A DNA stretch of 56,567 bases from contig NZ_JACJPI010000082.1 in the NCBI RefSeq assembly GCF_014695975.1, positions 1 to 56,567 of the forward strand. The letters run 5' to 3'. Below are positions 26,343 through 36,620 of this stretch, piece by piece; position 1 is the stretch's first letter, and each line of letters opens with the position of its first letter. The translations under genes and the position numbers were made by a program. The notes beneath the pieces are model-generated. The model had not been told where the DNA came from. It saw only the letters and a list, made by a program, of their open reading frames with translations, and did no database searches. The DNA comes from Leptolyngbya sp. FACHB-321 (GTDB taxonomy: Bacteria > Cyanobacteriota > Cyanobacteriia > Leptolyngbyales > Leptolyngbyaceae).

Positions 26343-28535
26343 CTAGGCACGACGCTGATTGCTCTCTCCTCTAAACGGTTCTTTGTCTGCTAGTAAGGCT
26401 GTATCAGTATCATTATTTCGCACGTCTAAAACCTTCCTAAGCAGCTTAAACCAGAATTCTGCTCCCATAGAGAAGGCGATCCCGCTAAGAATCCAGCCTA
26501 TTAGTAGGCTAACTAGTTCAAGAGGCCTTTCAATAATAAATTGAAAGATAAAATTAATGAGTTGAGGAATTGATTGAGGCTTTACAAAACTCTGTGTTGT
26601 AAGACAGGTTTTGGCGAACTCACTTCTATTGTCATCAATTTTGGCCTTACAACCTAATTGTCTGGTTAGGTTCTGAGCTTTCCAACCGATCGGTAGTGAA
26701 AGATCACTTAGGACGCTATCCAGTTGCTCTTTTTCATTCTCAAGCTGTTGTTGTCTGTCAACCATAAAGCTATTCAAGCTAGATTTGGAAGTATTACTAG
26801 AATTAGCCGAAGGAGACGGGCTAGAGTAAATTGAGAGCGCTCTATCCTTCATCGCTTCACGTAAGCTCTCATTATTGGAAAGACGTTTTATGATATAGAG
26901 TGTGTCTGAATTAGTTAATATGGCAAGTACTAACCCAATTAAGAGCGCAATACCTTTAGCATTTCGCATAAAGACATTACTGGCACGCTCCATAGAGCGT
27001 GCATACCAAACTTCAATTTCTTTTCGAAACTGAGCAATCTGGTAATAGCCACTTTGTTCTTTAGATTGGGCACGTTTTGCAAGAATTACAAAGTTTGCTT
27101 TGGTGGCATACGGCAACTCTCCTAATAACTCTCGTATTCCTTTATAGATTTGATATTCATTGTAAACTAAGTAGTCACCATGAGTTAAACCCAACTTAGC
27201 AAAAGCCATATTGATGACGGCATTACGTTGTTCACTGCTAAGTTCTTTCAAACTCTTGTTAATGATACTTGTCCGTTCATCACTGCCGAATTGATGAAGG
27301 ACAGCATTCAAAGCCTTTTGCCGTTGTGCTATTGCTAACTGACTAAGTGCTTTATGAAGCGTGCCTTTTTGCTGCTTTAGTAAATTAATTTGTGGATTCG
27401 ACTTTGCTCGATAGGTCTTGCGTCTACGATGAATGAGTTGCTTTTCAACAGTCTTGAAGATACACGGTGCATCTACGAACAACTGCTCTTCAACAGTCTC
27501 AGGGTATGCCTGTACAATCTCTTTTTCAATCGTCTCTGGGTACATTTCGAAAAGTTGATACTCTAGCTCAGGATTTACCTGAGCCTCAAGCGGCTCTGCC
27601 TTTTCAAGCAACGAGCTGTATGAGTCGGCTATCTCTTGGTAGATGGGGCTACTGTCATCAATCAGTTGGGCAACTTCAGACGATTTGGGCCGTAGTCCGC
27701 CGGAGAGAATAGCTTTCTCGTTGTTCTTACCAAACAAGCTCAATTTGAAAGCTCGTAAGCGCCGTGCGAAGTAAAGTAAATCTTCATCACTGCTTGCTGC
27801 CTTTACTTCTAGTTCAGCGTCTTCAGGTTGAACTATTGTAGGTTCAAGTGGATACTGAGCAATGTAGGCATCAAGGCTTTCGCTCATAAGGTCGATACAG
27901 ACCTCTAGAGTTATTGCTTCAGTATTGAAGTCATGAAGAATATCCTCATATTCTGCTACAAGCGTTGCGAAATTAAGATCACTGTCTAAATCTTTATTAG
28001 CTTTACCAGCAATGATTCTAATTCTCCCTTTCTCAAAATTGCTCATAGGTGCTTCGCTCACATCCGTGTTAAGGCTCCCTACAATTCTCTTAGCAAACTT
28101 TTCTAGTCTTGCTTCTGTGAGCTTTTTTACTAATGGTGCTAGTCTTAATAGCTCCATAAGAGAAGTTGCAAATGTCTCTGGAGCAATATAGGAAGGTCCA
28201 GTCGATAGATCAGCACCAAAAGAGCCTTCTCTATTGCCAGGAATAAAAAGATTAGTGATTTTCCTTAGCGTTCTAGCCACACCACTTTTTGCCTCTTGAT
28301 TCATACTTTCAATTGGCGAATTGGTATAGAGCCTTGTGACTAAATCTTTTACATTTTGTTCTTCTGGGCTGCCAATACGACCAGCAAGCAGAATCTCGAT
28401 AGAGTCTCTTAAATGTTTTGCTCGCCACTGAAACAGGATAGTTAGCAACTCCTGAATCTGAGTTGTGAGCAAGCTCAGAATTAAGTAGATAAAGACGAGA
28501 CCGATCGTAACATCTAAAATAAAGGGTAGGCTCAT
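26343..28535 (-). CDS. Large membrane protein of unknown function
   Basis: 730 residues. An N-terminal membrane helix (ILDVTIGLVFIYLILSLLTT) is followed by a long, mostly helical charged region. Two more hydrophobic segments follow: GIALLIGLVLAILTN at ~535, and a C-terminal LELVSLLIGWILSGIAFSMG followed by AEFWFKLLRKVLDVRN. The layout with a short hydrophobic N-terminus and a final 'GWxLxxxAxxxGAxFWFxLLxK' segment recurs in uncharacterised bacterial membrane proteins. Not recognised as a transporter or enzyme. Codons are A/T-rich. No partner gene in the same operon. Confidence 0.75.
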   Translation of the reverse strand: MSLPFILDVTIGLVFIYLILSLLTTQIQELLTILFQWRAKHLRDSIEILLAGRIGSPEEQNVKDLVTRLYTNSPIESMNQEAKSGVARTLRKITNLFIPGNREGSFGADLSTGPSYIAPETFATSLMELLRLAPLVKKLTEARLEKFAKRIVGSLNTDVSEAPMSNFEKGRIRIIAGKANKDLDSDLNFATLVAEYEDILHDFNTEAITLEVCIDLMSESLDAYIAQYPLEPTIVQPEDAELEVKAASSDEDLLYFARRLRAFKLSLFGKNNEKAILSGGLRPKSSEVAQLIDDSSPIYQEIADSYSSLLEKAEPLEAQVNPELEYQLFEMYPETIEKEIVQAYPETVEEQLFVDAPCIFKTVEKQLIHRRRKTYRAKSNPQINLLKQQKGTLHKALSQLAIAQRQKALNAVLHQFGSDERTSIINKSLKELSSEQRNAVINMAFAKLGLTHGDYLVYNEYQIYKGIRELLGELPYATKANFVILAKRAQSKEQSGYYQIAQFRKEIEVWYARSMERASNVFMRNAKGIALLIGLVLAILTNSDTLYIIKRLSNNESLREAMKDRALSIYSSPSPSANSSNTSKSSLNSFMVDRQQQLENEKEQLDSVLSDLSLPIGWKAQNLTRQLGCKAKIDDNRSEFAKTCLTTQSFVKPQSIPQLINFIFQFIIERPLELVSLLIGWILSGIAFSMGAEFWFKLLRKVLDVRNNDTDTALLADKEPFRGESNQRRA

Positions 28536-29336
28536 GTTCGTTGCTTATCAGGCGTAAAGATGGCAGAACTGGAACGAAGTACCATTTGAAATCTGAAACG
28601 GCAGATGTATAAAGATTGCATTTAGAAAAACTGTAAAATAGCAGCTTCATCCTAAATGATGCTTGGATTGTCAGAAACGCTTATAGTAGGCTGGTATTTC
28701 AGAATTTTATCCCTAAAATAGTCATTTTTCAGAGTGTTTGAGCCAGCCACATAAGGCTAGAAAACTTGCGTGTTATATGTTGGGGTTCTTTACACAACCC
28801 CTTCAACGGGTATATTCCAGAACGAGATGCGTGAGTCTCATAACAAGAAGAGTTTTGCTCTCTTTCTTTCCTCCGGCGATAACTATATAGTCAAAGAACT
28901 TCATACCGGATATTCTGCTGTCTCATAAGGTCCAAGGCTTTGTGAGACAGGCAATTTAAGGCATGAATTGGGACGCACTGAGCGTTACGTTTCGAAAGAT
29001 GGTAGTGTGCTAGACCTGTGGAATAGAGGTAAAGTACTTCTACCTCTATTGACCTAAGTTCGGGTTAAGCCGAAGGCTAAAATCCCTACTATGACTAACT
29101 TGAGCCAAGCAACAAGTCAGTCACCTTCTCTCAATAAGACCTACTACTGCAAGTGTTTGCAACTGTGAGGCTTGTTGACAAGAGCTTGACTGAGAGTGTG
29201 GTAGAAAGTCACGGAAAATTAGGGCTTCTGGCGATTCCTTATCCCGAACTGACATTCGATAAATTCTCTGCAGCTCAATCTGGATAGAGCTTTCCAGCCC
29301 AACTTGCACTTTTTTGGTCGTATGTCGGCTCAACCC
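28536..29336. other. Intergenic region, no confident gene
   Basis: Nothing convincingly coding. A perfect inverted repeat CTGTCTCA / TGAGACAG occurs at 28918-28925 and 28943-28950; the same TGTCTCA/TGAGACA half sites lie upstream of the recombinase at 8534. A 70-residue frame (29121-29333, minus) starts just after the hydrolase stop, but has only a TTG start. Confidence 0.4.
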
Positions 29337-30719
29337 CTATTCCGATTGAATGAACTCAAACAGTTTAGTTTTACCAACGAGGGGCATGGGTTCACGGTTG
29401 AGTTTGATCTCGATCAGGGTTGTAGTGAGAGGCGAGAAGAAATCAATTTCTATCTTGTTGGTGAGCACAGCACTGATGTCGAGCACCGCGTCCCATTTTC
29501 CATCTGCTTTTGGTTCCTGGCTAGCCGTATTAACTCGTTCGCTGCCGTAGCCAAAATACTCGACAAGCTGGGATCCTGAGGAGGCAATTAGCCGGATCTT
29601 AAGTTTCTTGATCTCGTTTAGCTTAAGTTTCTCAAGATCCACGTGGAAGCAGCGAAAGCTGGAATCGCTTCTATAGGTGTGAACATCAGCCTGGAAGCTT
29701 TCGAGCCTATCATCTTCATCGTTTCCTGCCAAGATTTCCAGGTAGTAATCAGGAACTGCATTACCCCTTTCATCTACGACGTGGACAATAAACTGCTGCC
29801 ATTTTGCATGTTTGTCCCAGGCTGGCTTTGTTTGAGCTTTAGCATCCTGAAACCATGTCTCAAATTCTGCTTTGTTAGAGACTTGTAGTGCTCCGAGCAC
29901 CAGCTTGACCAGTTGATCGTTTGGCTTGGACATAATTGTCCCGTGGTTGAGACCAGCGATCAAGAACACGGGAATTTCCAGACTGGTCCAGGAGGCAAGT
30001 GAGAACCGGCTTATGTCACTGTTGGGTCTGCCCGGTTCAACGGTTAGATCGAGGGTGATCTTGCGAGAGTTCAGCGCAGCCCCTGCTAAACGGATCGTGC
30101 CATCGGAACCCGGTGTATTGACAATACTGCTTATGCCGGAAAAGCCTTCAGTGCCACAGAAAGTAAACACGTAGGGTGTGTCAGCATCGGAACCATAAAA
30201 ACTCTTGTCGTCACTTCTCACCCTCACCATGTCTTGGTGGGCGAGATCCCAGGTATAGCGGCTCCCTAATTCCAAGGCATCCAGTACTAGATCCCCAGCT
30301 TCGAGGAAATCTGGACCGAACTCTCTTTTGCCCTTAAAAAGCCCCCCTAACAAACTCCGTCCTTGGTGTGCTAACGGCGATCCGAAAGTGGCAGGAGCCA
30401 GACTAATCAAACGCTTCAGACGGCTTCTGCGACTGGCGTAAGCGGCCAACCAGGTGCGGATCACCAGCATGCCCGTGGAATGGACGATCGCATCGAATTC
30501 CTGATCGATATCTAATCCGGCTTCCAGGCGCAGTGCCCGGTCAAACCCTTCGGCAATATCTCGAATCGTGATTTCGTTGGTGAGGGTTTTGTAATTGCAG
30601 GTGCGGATGATTGAGACATCATATCCATTCTGTTTCAGTTCTTCCCTCCAGGTCCTAAAACTCTCGCCGACATCAGAATAGCCGTGAATCAGAACAAGTG
30701 GATTGCGAGAAGTAGACAT
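29337..30719 (-). CDS. Alpha/beta hydrolase, lipase-like
   Basis: 460 residues from the ATG at 30719. PLVLIHGYSDVGESF is the oxyanion-hole strand-turn of alpha/beta hydrolases, and FDAIVHSTGMLVIR carries the nucleophile elbow (Ser in HSTG, a GxSxG variant), as in PGAP1/lipase-like enzymes; LNHGTIMS offers a catalytic His. The first ~310 residues are the hydrolase; the last ~150 are beta-rich and unassigned (FIVHVVDERGNAVPDY...), perhaps a binding domain. No signal peptide from this start. It would hydrolyse an ester, possibly a lipid. A 41-bp palindrome lies 38 bp upstream of the start. Confidence 0.8.
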   Translation of the reverse strand: MSTSRNPLVLIHGYSDVGESFRTWREELKQNGYDVSIIRTCNYKTLTNEITIRDIAEGFDRALRLEAGLDIDQEFDAIVHSTGMLVIRTWLAAYASRRSRLKRLISLAPATFGSPLAHQGRSLLGGLFKGKREFGPDFLEAGDLVLDALELGSRYTWDLAHQDMVRVRSDDKSFYGSDADTPYVFTFCGTEGFSGISSIVNTPGSDGTIRLAGAALNSRKITLDLTVEPGRPNSDISRFSLASWTSLEIPVFLIAGLNHGTIMSKPNDQLVKLVLGALQVSNKAEFETWFQDAKAQTKPAWDKHAKWQQFIVHVVDERGNAVPDYYLEILAGNDEDDRLESFQADVHTYRSDSSFRCFHVDLEKLKLNEIKKLKIRLIASSGSQLVEYFGYGSERVNTASQEPKADGKWDAVLDISAVLTNKIEIDFFSPLTTTLIEIKLNREPMPLVGKTKLFEFIQSE

Positions 30720-30756
30720 AAGATTAAATTTTGCTCCTAAAAATAAATTACAAATT

Positions 30757-30797
30757 GGCGTTTCCGTAGCTTTTGGACCAAAAGCTACGGAAACGCC
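30757..30797. repeat. Perfect 41-bp palindrome
   Basis: Two 20-bp arms (30757-30776 and 30778-30797) are exact reverse complements around a single central A. It lies 38 bp upstream of the hydrolase start. It could be a strong hairpin terminator or attenuator, an operator, or a transposon scar. Confidence 0.85.
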
Positions 30798-30969
30798 CAC
30801 TAGCAAACCAGCGACCACGAGTTTTAGACATGAAGGTCTGCTTCTAAGTCAAGGAGACGGCTATAGAAGAAACCCTACTTGACTAGGCAGTTACGCGATA
30901 TTAATTCTTGATAAAGAATCTTTGCTGTTCCCTAATGTGTTCTCTGTGTACGGCTTGGTTTTAGCAACG

Positions 30970-31102
30970 GATGTTGTTGGCGAATGTATGACAACCGTTC
31001 TTTCAAGAAGACTACAAGCAGCAGGAAGTAACGAAGATTTAGGTATTTCAGAGTTTGTCGCATGCCTGTAATCCTGCTTGTAGCACTTTTGCCAACAACA
31101 TC
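30970..31102. repeat. Inverted-repeat element, family member 2
   Basis: GATGTTGTTGGC (30970-30981) and its perfect inverse GCCAACAACATC (31091-31102) bound 133 bp. It contains CCTGTAATCCTGC and GTAGCAC, shared with member 4. Its right end abuts copy B of the 120-bp repeat. Confidence 0.72.
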
Positions 31103-31222
31103 AGCAACGGACAGAGAATGGTCGTTAAGGCTGGAAGAATTCATGAATTAAGGCTTTCAGCGGTTGCCCCGCTTTGGTGGCAGTTGGAGTGAACTGTCCG
31201 ATTTTCAGTCAGAAATGGGACA
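31102..31222 (+). repeat. Copy B of the ~120-bp repeat
   Basis: Homologous to 19087-19206, with the same 3' inverted CTGTCC...GGGACAG structure. The rest of 31223-31899 shows no supportable gene. Confidence 0.7.
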
Positions 31223-31899
31223 GCCGCTGTCATTAAGTACTTAATTTTATAGGTCGCCCGAAGCTTCAGCCCATAAGCTTTTCAGCCTTAGCCTGAGTTT
31301 CTGCACAACTACTCATTCAACTCATACTCCCGTTCTCTCAAAGCATGCGAACGATTCGCCGCTTCATTCTGCGCCGCTTAAATGGCTTTAGGGCTGAGAT
31401 GTTCATACGACCAAAAAAGTGCAAGATGAGCTGAAAAGCCTGCTTCAAATTGAGTTTGAGAGAAGCGATCAAAGCGAGGCTTAGAATCTAGACTTCTGCA
31501 GGGTAAGCAACTAAACACAAAGACAGTGAGCCTTAGCAGCAATGATTGCATTGACTTCATTTTGATGAAACGGCTCACTTTAACACGCATCATGGCTATG
31601 GGCCTAACAAGCATACAAGGGTGTCTATTTAGACTCAGTATTTGCTAGTTGATAGAGCGATTGCTTTCATCACTTACGCTTCAGAATAGGCGTTCAGAGC
31701 AGTTTTAGAACAATCTAATCGCTTGGAAAGCCTGGTATAAAAGCGTTACTACGTTTCAAGCTTTACCCAAACGACCGTTCTATTATTTTAGAACAACTAA
31801 TAGAATCTTTTAGTTAAACAAAGTAGCTAGAACTCTTTATTAGCAAGCATTAAAAAGTAATCTTTTTCGCAATCTTGTCAATGACATAGCTCAAGGAGT

Positions 31900-32165
31900 T
31901 CACTTTGTCGTAGGCAGTAGGCTCTGCACCATCTCTCTGGTCTGCTCATCTAAGAAGGCAATGTACAAGCGTTTAGTCGCCCTAGTCATGAGCATGCGGT
32001 AGACATTGAGTCAGAACGGCACGATCGCCACAGCATCGAGCTGAGAAAGTTGAGGATCAACATTGTCATAGTGAGGGTAGCCACCACGCTGGCTAGGTTT
32101 TGTCTGCGTACGTAGTGGGTTGCCGACCCAACGCTCTTCATGCCAGAGGCTGATGTGCCCACCAG
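31900..32165 (-). pseudogene. C-terminal remnant of a helicase (DUF2075-like), in-frame stop
   Basis: The minus frame reads HISLWHEERWVGNPLRTQTK...LSQLDAVAIVPF, then TGA (32011-32013), then LNVYRMLMTRATKRLYIAFL...LPTTK and the final stop at 31900. The 'NVYRxLMTRAxKxxYIxF' segment corresponds to motif VI of SF1-type DUF2075 helicases. The N-terminal part is missing. Confidence 0.65.
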
Positions 32166-32210
32166 TGTGTCAACCGCTAGAATTTGTGTACTACTGACAC
32201 ACACGCGGCC

Positions 32211-32984
32211 ATGCGCTTTCAGGACTTACAACAGCAACACCAACAGCTGACCGCTGCGATTACGCAGCTGCAGTCCGCTGGCGCGGCGAGTGCACCATTG
32301 TCACCCGCCGCGTCTACCCCCACCCAAGCAGTAATCGCCCGTGGTCAACAACTCCAAGCCTTTGAGCAAGAGCGGCAGCAGGTCGCTGCGGCTTTAGCGC
32401 ACATCACCACTTTGGCCCAGCAGCATGGGCTCCTCCTACCGCCACAGAAGTCCCATGACTGTGCGGTGCAACACTCCAGCGACTCGAATGAGTGGTACAC
32501 CCTCCCCTTCTGGGTGGATAAAGCCCGCGCGTTAATGGGTGGGATCGACGTTGACCCTGCCTCGAGTGTTGAAGCCCAGTCCTGGATTCAAGCTCAAACC
32601 TACTACACGCAAGCGGAGAATGGTCTACAGCAATCCTGGTTTGGTCGCCTCTGGCTCAATCCACCCTATGGGAAACGCAATCACGCGAAAAAGACGTATG
32701 GGGCGACCGTCTGGGTCCAGCGGGCGATCGCAGAGTATCAAGCGGGTCACATCACGCAAGCCGTGTTATGGCTGCGCGCCAGTGGTAACGCCGGTATCCG
32801 GGCCCTGGAGCAAGGTGGTTTTCCCAGAGTGACCTTAGGTCGCATTCCCCATGCGCCACCCGGTGCCAACGGTGTGCCACAGAAAGCTGTGGGTCACGAT
32901 ACCGTCGTCTGGTATCTGGGTCCTCAAACAGAGCGGTTTCAAGCCCTGTTTGTGCCGCCTGTATCAGGGCCGAGAGGCGTCTGA
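32211..32984 (+). CDS. Phage-type DNA adenine methyltransferase
   Basis: 257 residues from the ATG at 32211 (GTG at 32184 is an alternative; neither has a strong ribosome-binding site). Residues 1-90 are Gln/Ala-rich and probably coiled-coil. The C-terminal domain contains NEWYTLPFWVDKARALMGGIDVDPAS and RLWLNPPYG: the NPPY catalytic motif and the 'DVDPAS' segment are hallmarks of the phage/plasmid Dam family (DNA N6-adenine methyltransferase). It would methylate adenine in replicon DNA. It lies beside a helicase remnant, typical of phage or plasmid modules. Confidence 0.78.
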   Translation: MRFQDLQQQHQQLTAAITQLQSAGAASAPLSPAASTPTQAVIARGQQLQAFEQERQQVAAALAHITTLAQQHGLLLPPQKSHDCAVQHSSDSNEWYTLPFWVDKARALMGGIDVDPASSVEAQSWIQAQTYYTQAENGLQQSWFGRLWLNPPYGKRNHAKKTYGATVWVQRAIAEYQAGHITQAVLWLRASGNAGIRALEQGGFPRVTLGRIPHAPPGANGVPQKAVGHDTVVWYLGPQTERFQALFVPPVSGPRGV

Positions 32985-33625
32985 CCAACCCCTCAAAAAG
33001 GTTTAGTCCACTTTGAGTTAGTTAAAACTCACGGCTATAAATCTATGCCATCTGGTGAATGAGCGCCTGGTTGCGGCTAGCTTTCGGGAAGCCCAACCGG
33101 CGCAGAGGAAAAATACCGGGTAGACTCAGAAACCGGAAAAGCTAACACGTTAAAGCTGTAACTTCGGTCCAGAAAGGGTTGCTGTTGCAACTTGTTGGAT
33201 GAGCGTCTCTCAAAAACCAGCGTTTCCCAGCCGAGACTCAACCCTGGTGCACCTTGCTGCACGTGCTAGCTTCTCCATTTCTCTTGCTACCCAGCTAAGG
33301 AGAAGTTTAAAGTGGCGGAGGGGCTTTGACCTGTGGCTTGACAAGCTTGGTGGCAGGCTTAGCAGCGACTGGTGTGCAGTCGACACAGAATGTGTTCTAA
33401 CCTTGTTTGCTTGTTCCGGGTAGGGCTGCCACCATCCCTGTAACTCAACCCCCATACCCCTTTTAGCGGTGAAAGGCCCGCAAAACCGTTTTAGCCTGAG
33501 CTTTACAAAGGCTCCTAGCCTCCAGATTCAAACTCTAAAACGGCTCAAAGCGGTTCAAAGCTAGTCAAAGGTGCTGCAGCATTTAGTGAAAAAAGAGGGG
33601 AAGCGAGGGTTGTTGTCAGCGCCTT
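32985..33625. other. Intergenic region, no confident gene
   Basis: Only short frames with no recognisable protein character. Confidence 0.4.
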
Positions 33626-35527
33626 TCATGGCTTTGCTTTTCGCTTTGCTTTTCGCTTTGCTTTTCGCTTTTTTGCTTGGCCTTTTGCCAATGGTTTGAC
33701 AAAATTTTGAGCAACATCGGCGAACCACTGCCTCTCCTGTTGGTCTCGGTTAGAAGAGACAATCACATCGATGTCCTTGTCTTGATGCGGCGTAACGTGA
33801 GTGTGCATCGCATAGCTTCCGGCACGATAGGTCTTCGCAGGAGCATGTTCTTTCAACCAGGCAGTGAAACAGTCAGCACCACTACGGCGAAGCGTTTCTG
33901 GCGTGAGGACTTTTCCTGTCAGCCGATAGGCAGGATTGCGCAGTAGCTCCATAAAGGCTGACGCCTGACTGTAAGGCTGTCCCTGCTTCATCGTGAACAA
34001 GTAATCATGTTGAGGCTTGAAGCAACTCCGTAGCCCTGGAAGCATCACAGAACGACCCTGCTCATCCTGATAGGCATAGTGCAGGAGCCACTCTTCTAAG
34101 TACTGATAGAAACGCCGCCCATCCGCGTAAGCGAGATTAGGCACTGGCAAAGGCGGTGCTGAGGGCGTGTGCTGGCGATCGACAAGCTTGAGCCACCACT
34201 GCTCCTCATCCCTGTAAAGCCAGCTACCGGCTTGAGTCAGTGCCCACTGGCTCAGGGCCGCCTTCTCAGCGATTGAGCATGAAACCTGTAAGGTGCGCAG
34301 CTCCTGCTGCCGTTGAGGCGGTAGATAAACCAGGAAGGCACCACAAAGAAACCGTTGATAACTATGAGCGATGGCACTCACTGAGCGCAGGGATCCCAGC
34401 GTTGTGCCGCCCTGTCGAGATTGGGTCTGTTGCCGAAAACGCGGTGTGCATTCCTGTCGCAGTTGTTCTGTCAGCTCCAGGATTTCCATCCACTCCAACC
34501 GCTTCTTCAACTCATCACTGACAGGTTGATGCGTTTTCAGCGCGGCCACCGCTGTTTGTCTTAACTCATGCAAAGCAACAGTTGCTTCGCCTAAGGACTC
34601 TGTTGCCAAGTCTGATCGTTCCAGCGCCTGCTGCTGACTCAAGTTAACCACTTGTAACCAGGTATTGACCGTTTTGATCACAGTATGGGGGCTCAATGGG
34701 GGTGGATCGACTAAAGCAGCCGTTTCAGCTCGCGACGCTTGTTGCCATTGCAAGTAAGCCTGCACTAACTCAACCGAATTTTTAGTACCTTCTGGCTCCA
34801 AAACTTGTCTCTGCTGGTTTTGACCCCAAGTTTCAGGCACCAACAGGTGCAGGCTCAAAGCGTCTTGAGCAATGCCCTCGACGTGATGCAGCCAGCCCAG
34901 AATCCGTCGGACCTGGTTGAGCGTTTGCTGGATCGTTGCACTGGTCCGTTGCTGGCTCCGCTCTGAGGATTTTGAGTCCGTCAGATACTGCTCCAAAGCC
35001 GCCAATTCTTGTTGCAGAGACGCTGAAAGCGCCGCATCCGGCAACCGATAAGCTTGACTGGCTTTCCGAGTCGTTACACGCACGTCGGTGGCAGACCCTT
35101 TCTTCTTGCGTTTACGAGGCGTCGGCTGTTCGGCTTCAGACCAGGTGTTGGTATCCAACCACGACTGCTGCTGGCACCAGTCAAGGAACTGATGCAGCGC
35201 CCAGCGGTAGTTCCGCCTGCTATTACCAGCGACACGGAGTTGCTCGAACAAGTCCTCTTGTAGCGCCGCAGCCTCCTGCAAGTGTGCAACGCTCACCTGA
35301 CTTAAACATTGCAGACCCTGTGCAGACTCCTGAGCTGTTAACCGCTGTCCCTTGGGTGGCGGGAACCCCCATCCCGGTAGGGTGTAACGCAAGAGAGCCG
35401 TGCGTGTCTGAGCCAGTAGCGCCGTCGCTTTCGGCTGCGGTTGCGTTGCTAACACAGCGGTTTCATAGCGTTGCCAGACCTCCAATAGAGAGAGTTGTTG
35501 TTTTTGCGGAAGCATGGGCACGGCCAA
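33626..35527 (-). CDS. Divergent tyrosine-recombinase-like protein with basic repeat tail
   Basis: 633 residues. An N-terminal helical region includes a SAM-like segment (NSRRNYRWALHQFLDWCQQQ). The C-terminal ~300 residues have traits of a phage integrase: YLPPQRQQELRTLQ around the first catalytic Arg position, and TPETLRRSGADCFTAWLKE where the HxxR box is expected (His replaced by Thr or Pro), then a tyrosine-rich SYAMHTH stretch. Key residues are unusual, so activity is doubtful. The end is a KAKR repeat encoded by 12-bp DNA repeats (33630-33670). It is divergent from the better-conserved recombinase at 36621. Confidence 0.6.
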   Translation of the reverse strand: MAVPMLPQKQQLSLLEVWQRYETAVLATQPQPKATALLAQTRTALLRYTLPGWGFPPPKGQRLTAQESAQGLQCLSQVSVAHLQEAAALQEDLFEQLRVAGNSRRNYRWALHQFLDWCQQQSWLDTNTWSEAEQPTPRKRKKKGSATDVRVTTRKASQAYRLPDAALSASLQQELAALEQYLTDSKSSERSQQRTSATIQQTLNQVRRILGWLHHVEGIAQDALSLHLLVPETWGQNQQRQVLEPEGTKNSVELVQAYLQWQQASRAETAALVDPPPLSPHTVIKTVNTWLQVVNLSQQQALERSDLATESLGEATVALHELRQTAVAALKTHQPVSDELKKRLEWMEILELTEQLRQECTPRFRQQTQSRQGGTTLGSLRSVSAIAHSYQRFLCGAFLVYLPPQRQQELRTLQVSCSIAEKAALSQWALTQAGSWLYRDEEQWWLKLVDRQHTPSAPPLPVPNLAYADGRRFYQYLEEWLLHYAYQDEQGRSVMLPGLRSCFKPQHDYLFTMKQGQPYSQASAFMELLRNPAYRLTGKVLTPETLRRSGADCFTAWLKEHAPAKTYRAGSYAMHTHVTPHQDKDIDVIVSSNRDQQERQWFADVAQNFVKPLAKGQAKKRKAKRKAKRKAKP

Positions 35528-36620
35528 TCTACATCAAGAATTTTTCTCTAGGACTAGACTAGAAAGAGTTTATATGACACTATTCGAATTAGTTAATTTA
35601 GTTCTTTCTTGAGATTATTTATAATGCCCACTGGCAATCTAAAAGATTTTGCTCATAAGCTCAAATAGGTCAATCGGAGGCTGAAAGAATTCAAGATCCG
35701 AGCCAGACTATAGCGCAGAGGTGATTCTCTGTATGCTAGAGCCACTTTGCTACCCAAGCCCAAGCCAGGTTCGGAGAAGACAAAGACCTTTCAACAAGAT
35801 ATAGGGGACTGAGGCTCAGTGGAAGGAAAAACAAGGTTAAGCGGACAATTTGCATAGCCAAATGAAAATTGAACAAGCTGGCGTGCCAATGTTTGCGTCT
35901 AGGTGAAGTCTTGAAAGTTCATCCCTATAGGTTTTCAAGCATGGAAGTTCTTCGTGACAGCTTTGCTTCATGGCTGCAGGTCGAAGGCGAGCAGCAATCT
36001 CTTTGAAGCGCTGAGCCATTAGGATATACCCTAATTGCCCCCTCCTAGTAGTGCTAGCCAAAAACAAAACTGCCAATGTTAATTGGCTACAACCTCTTTG
36101 GCTATGTAAAAACCCGATTTTCCGTTCTACTGCACCTCAAAGCTCAAGTTCGGCGCGATCGCTCTTAGTCAACCGGACAGACGAGATTTAGGTTGGAGCG
36201 TAAAAATTTCCTCCTGCTTGCTTTCAAGCCACTGCACTAGCCATAGCTGCAGTCGTTTCAAGCTGCCGTTTTCGTCTGAGCAGCAGCGCTAGAAACCCTA
36301 CTAAAAAATGAACCATCAGGTGCGTTGGTCAGAGCTATAGCCCTGCCACCATCGTGGTTCTTTTGCTAGAGCAGACGGACGTTGGCATCCATCTGCTTTT
36401 AGTCAAACCAGCTGCTACCGCTAACCCTTTGGCAAAGCTTTCAGAAGGAATGGCACTTTTACCATAGACAATTTCATCTCTCAACCGTTATGAAAGCAGC
36501 CAAAAACGTTAGGTAGTTAGGAAAAAGAGAGGGTTGAAAGCCGCATTTCATCGTTGTCCACTTCGAACTGTACCAATACATGCCTTACAGCAAAACTAGT
36601 ACTTTCATAACCAACTCACT
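35528..36620. other. Long intergenic region between divergent recombinase genes
   Basis: No supportable gene in about 1.1 kb. It probably holds the promoters of the two divergent genes and may include recombination sites, but I see no clear core-type repeat. Confidence 0.4.

Noticed and set aside
36520-36560. GGGTTGAAAG followed by unique sequence, as at the end of a V-K CRISPR repeat plus spacer
   Set aside because: Only about 10 bp match, no second repeat or anti-repeat nearby, and no Cas12k; chance match is likely.
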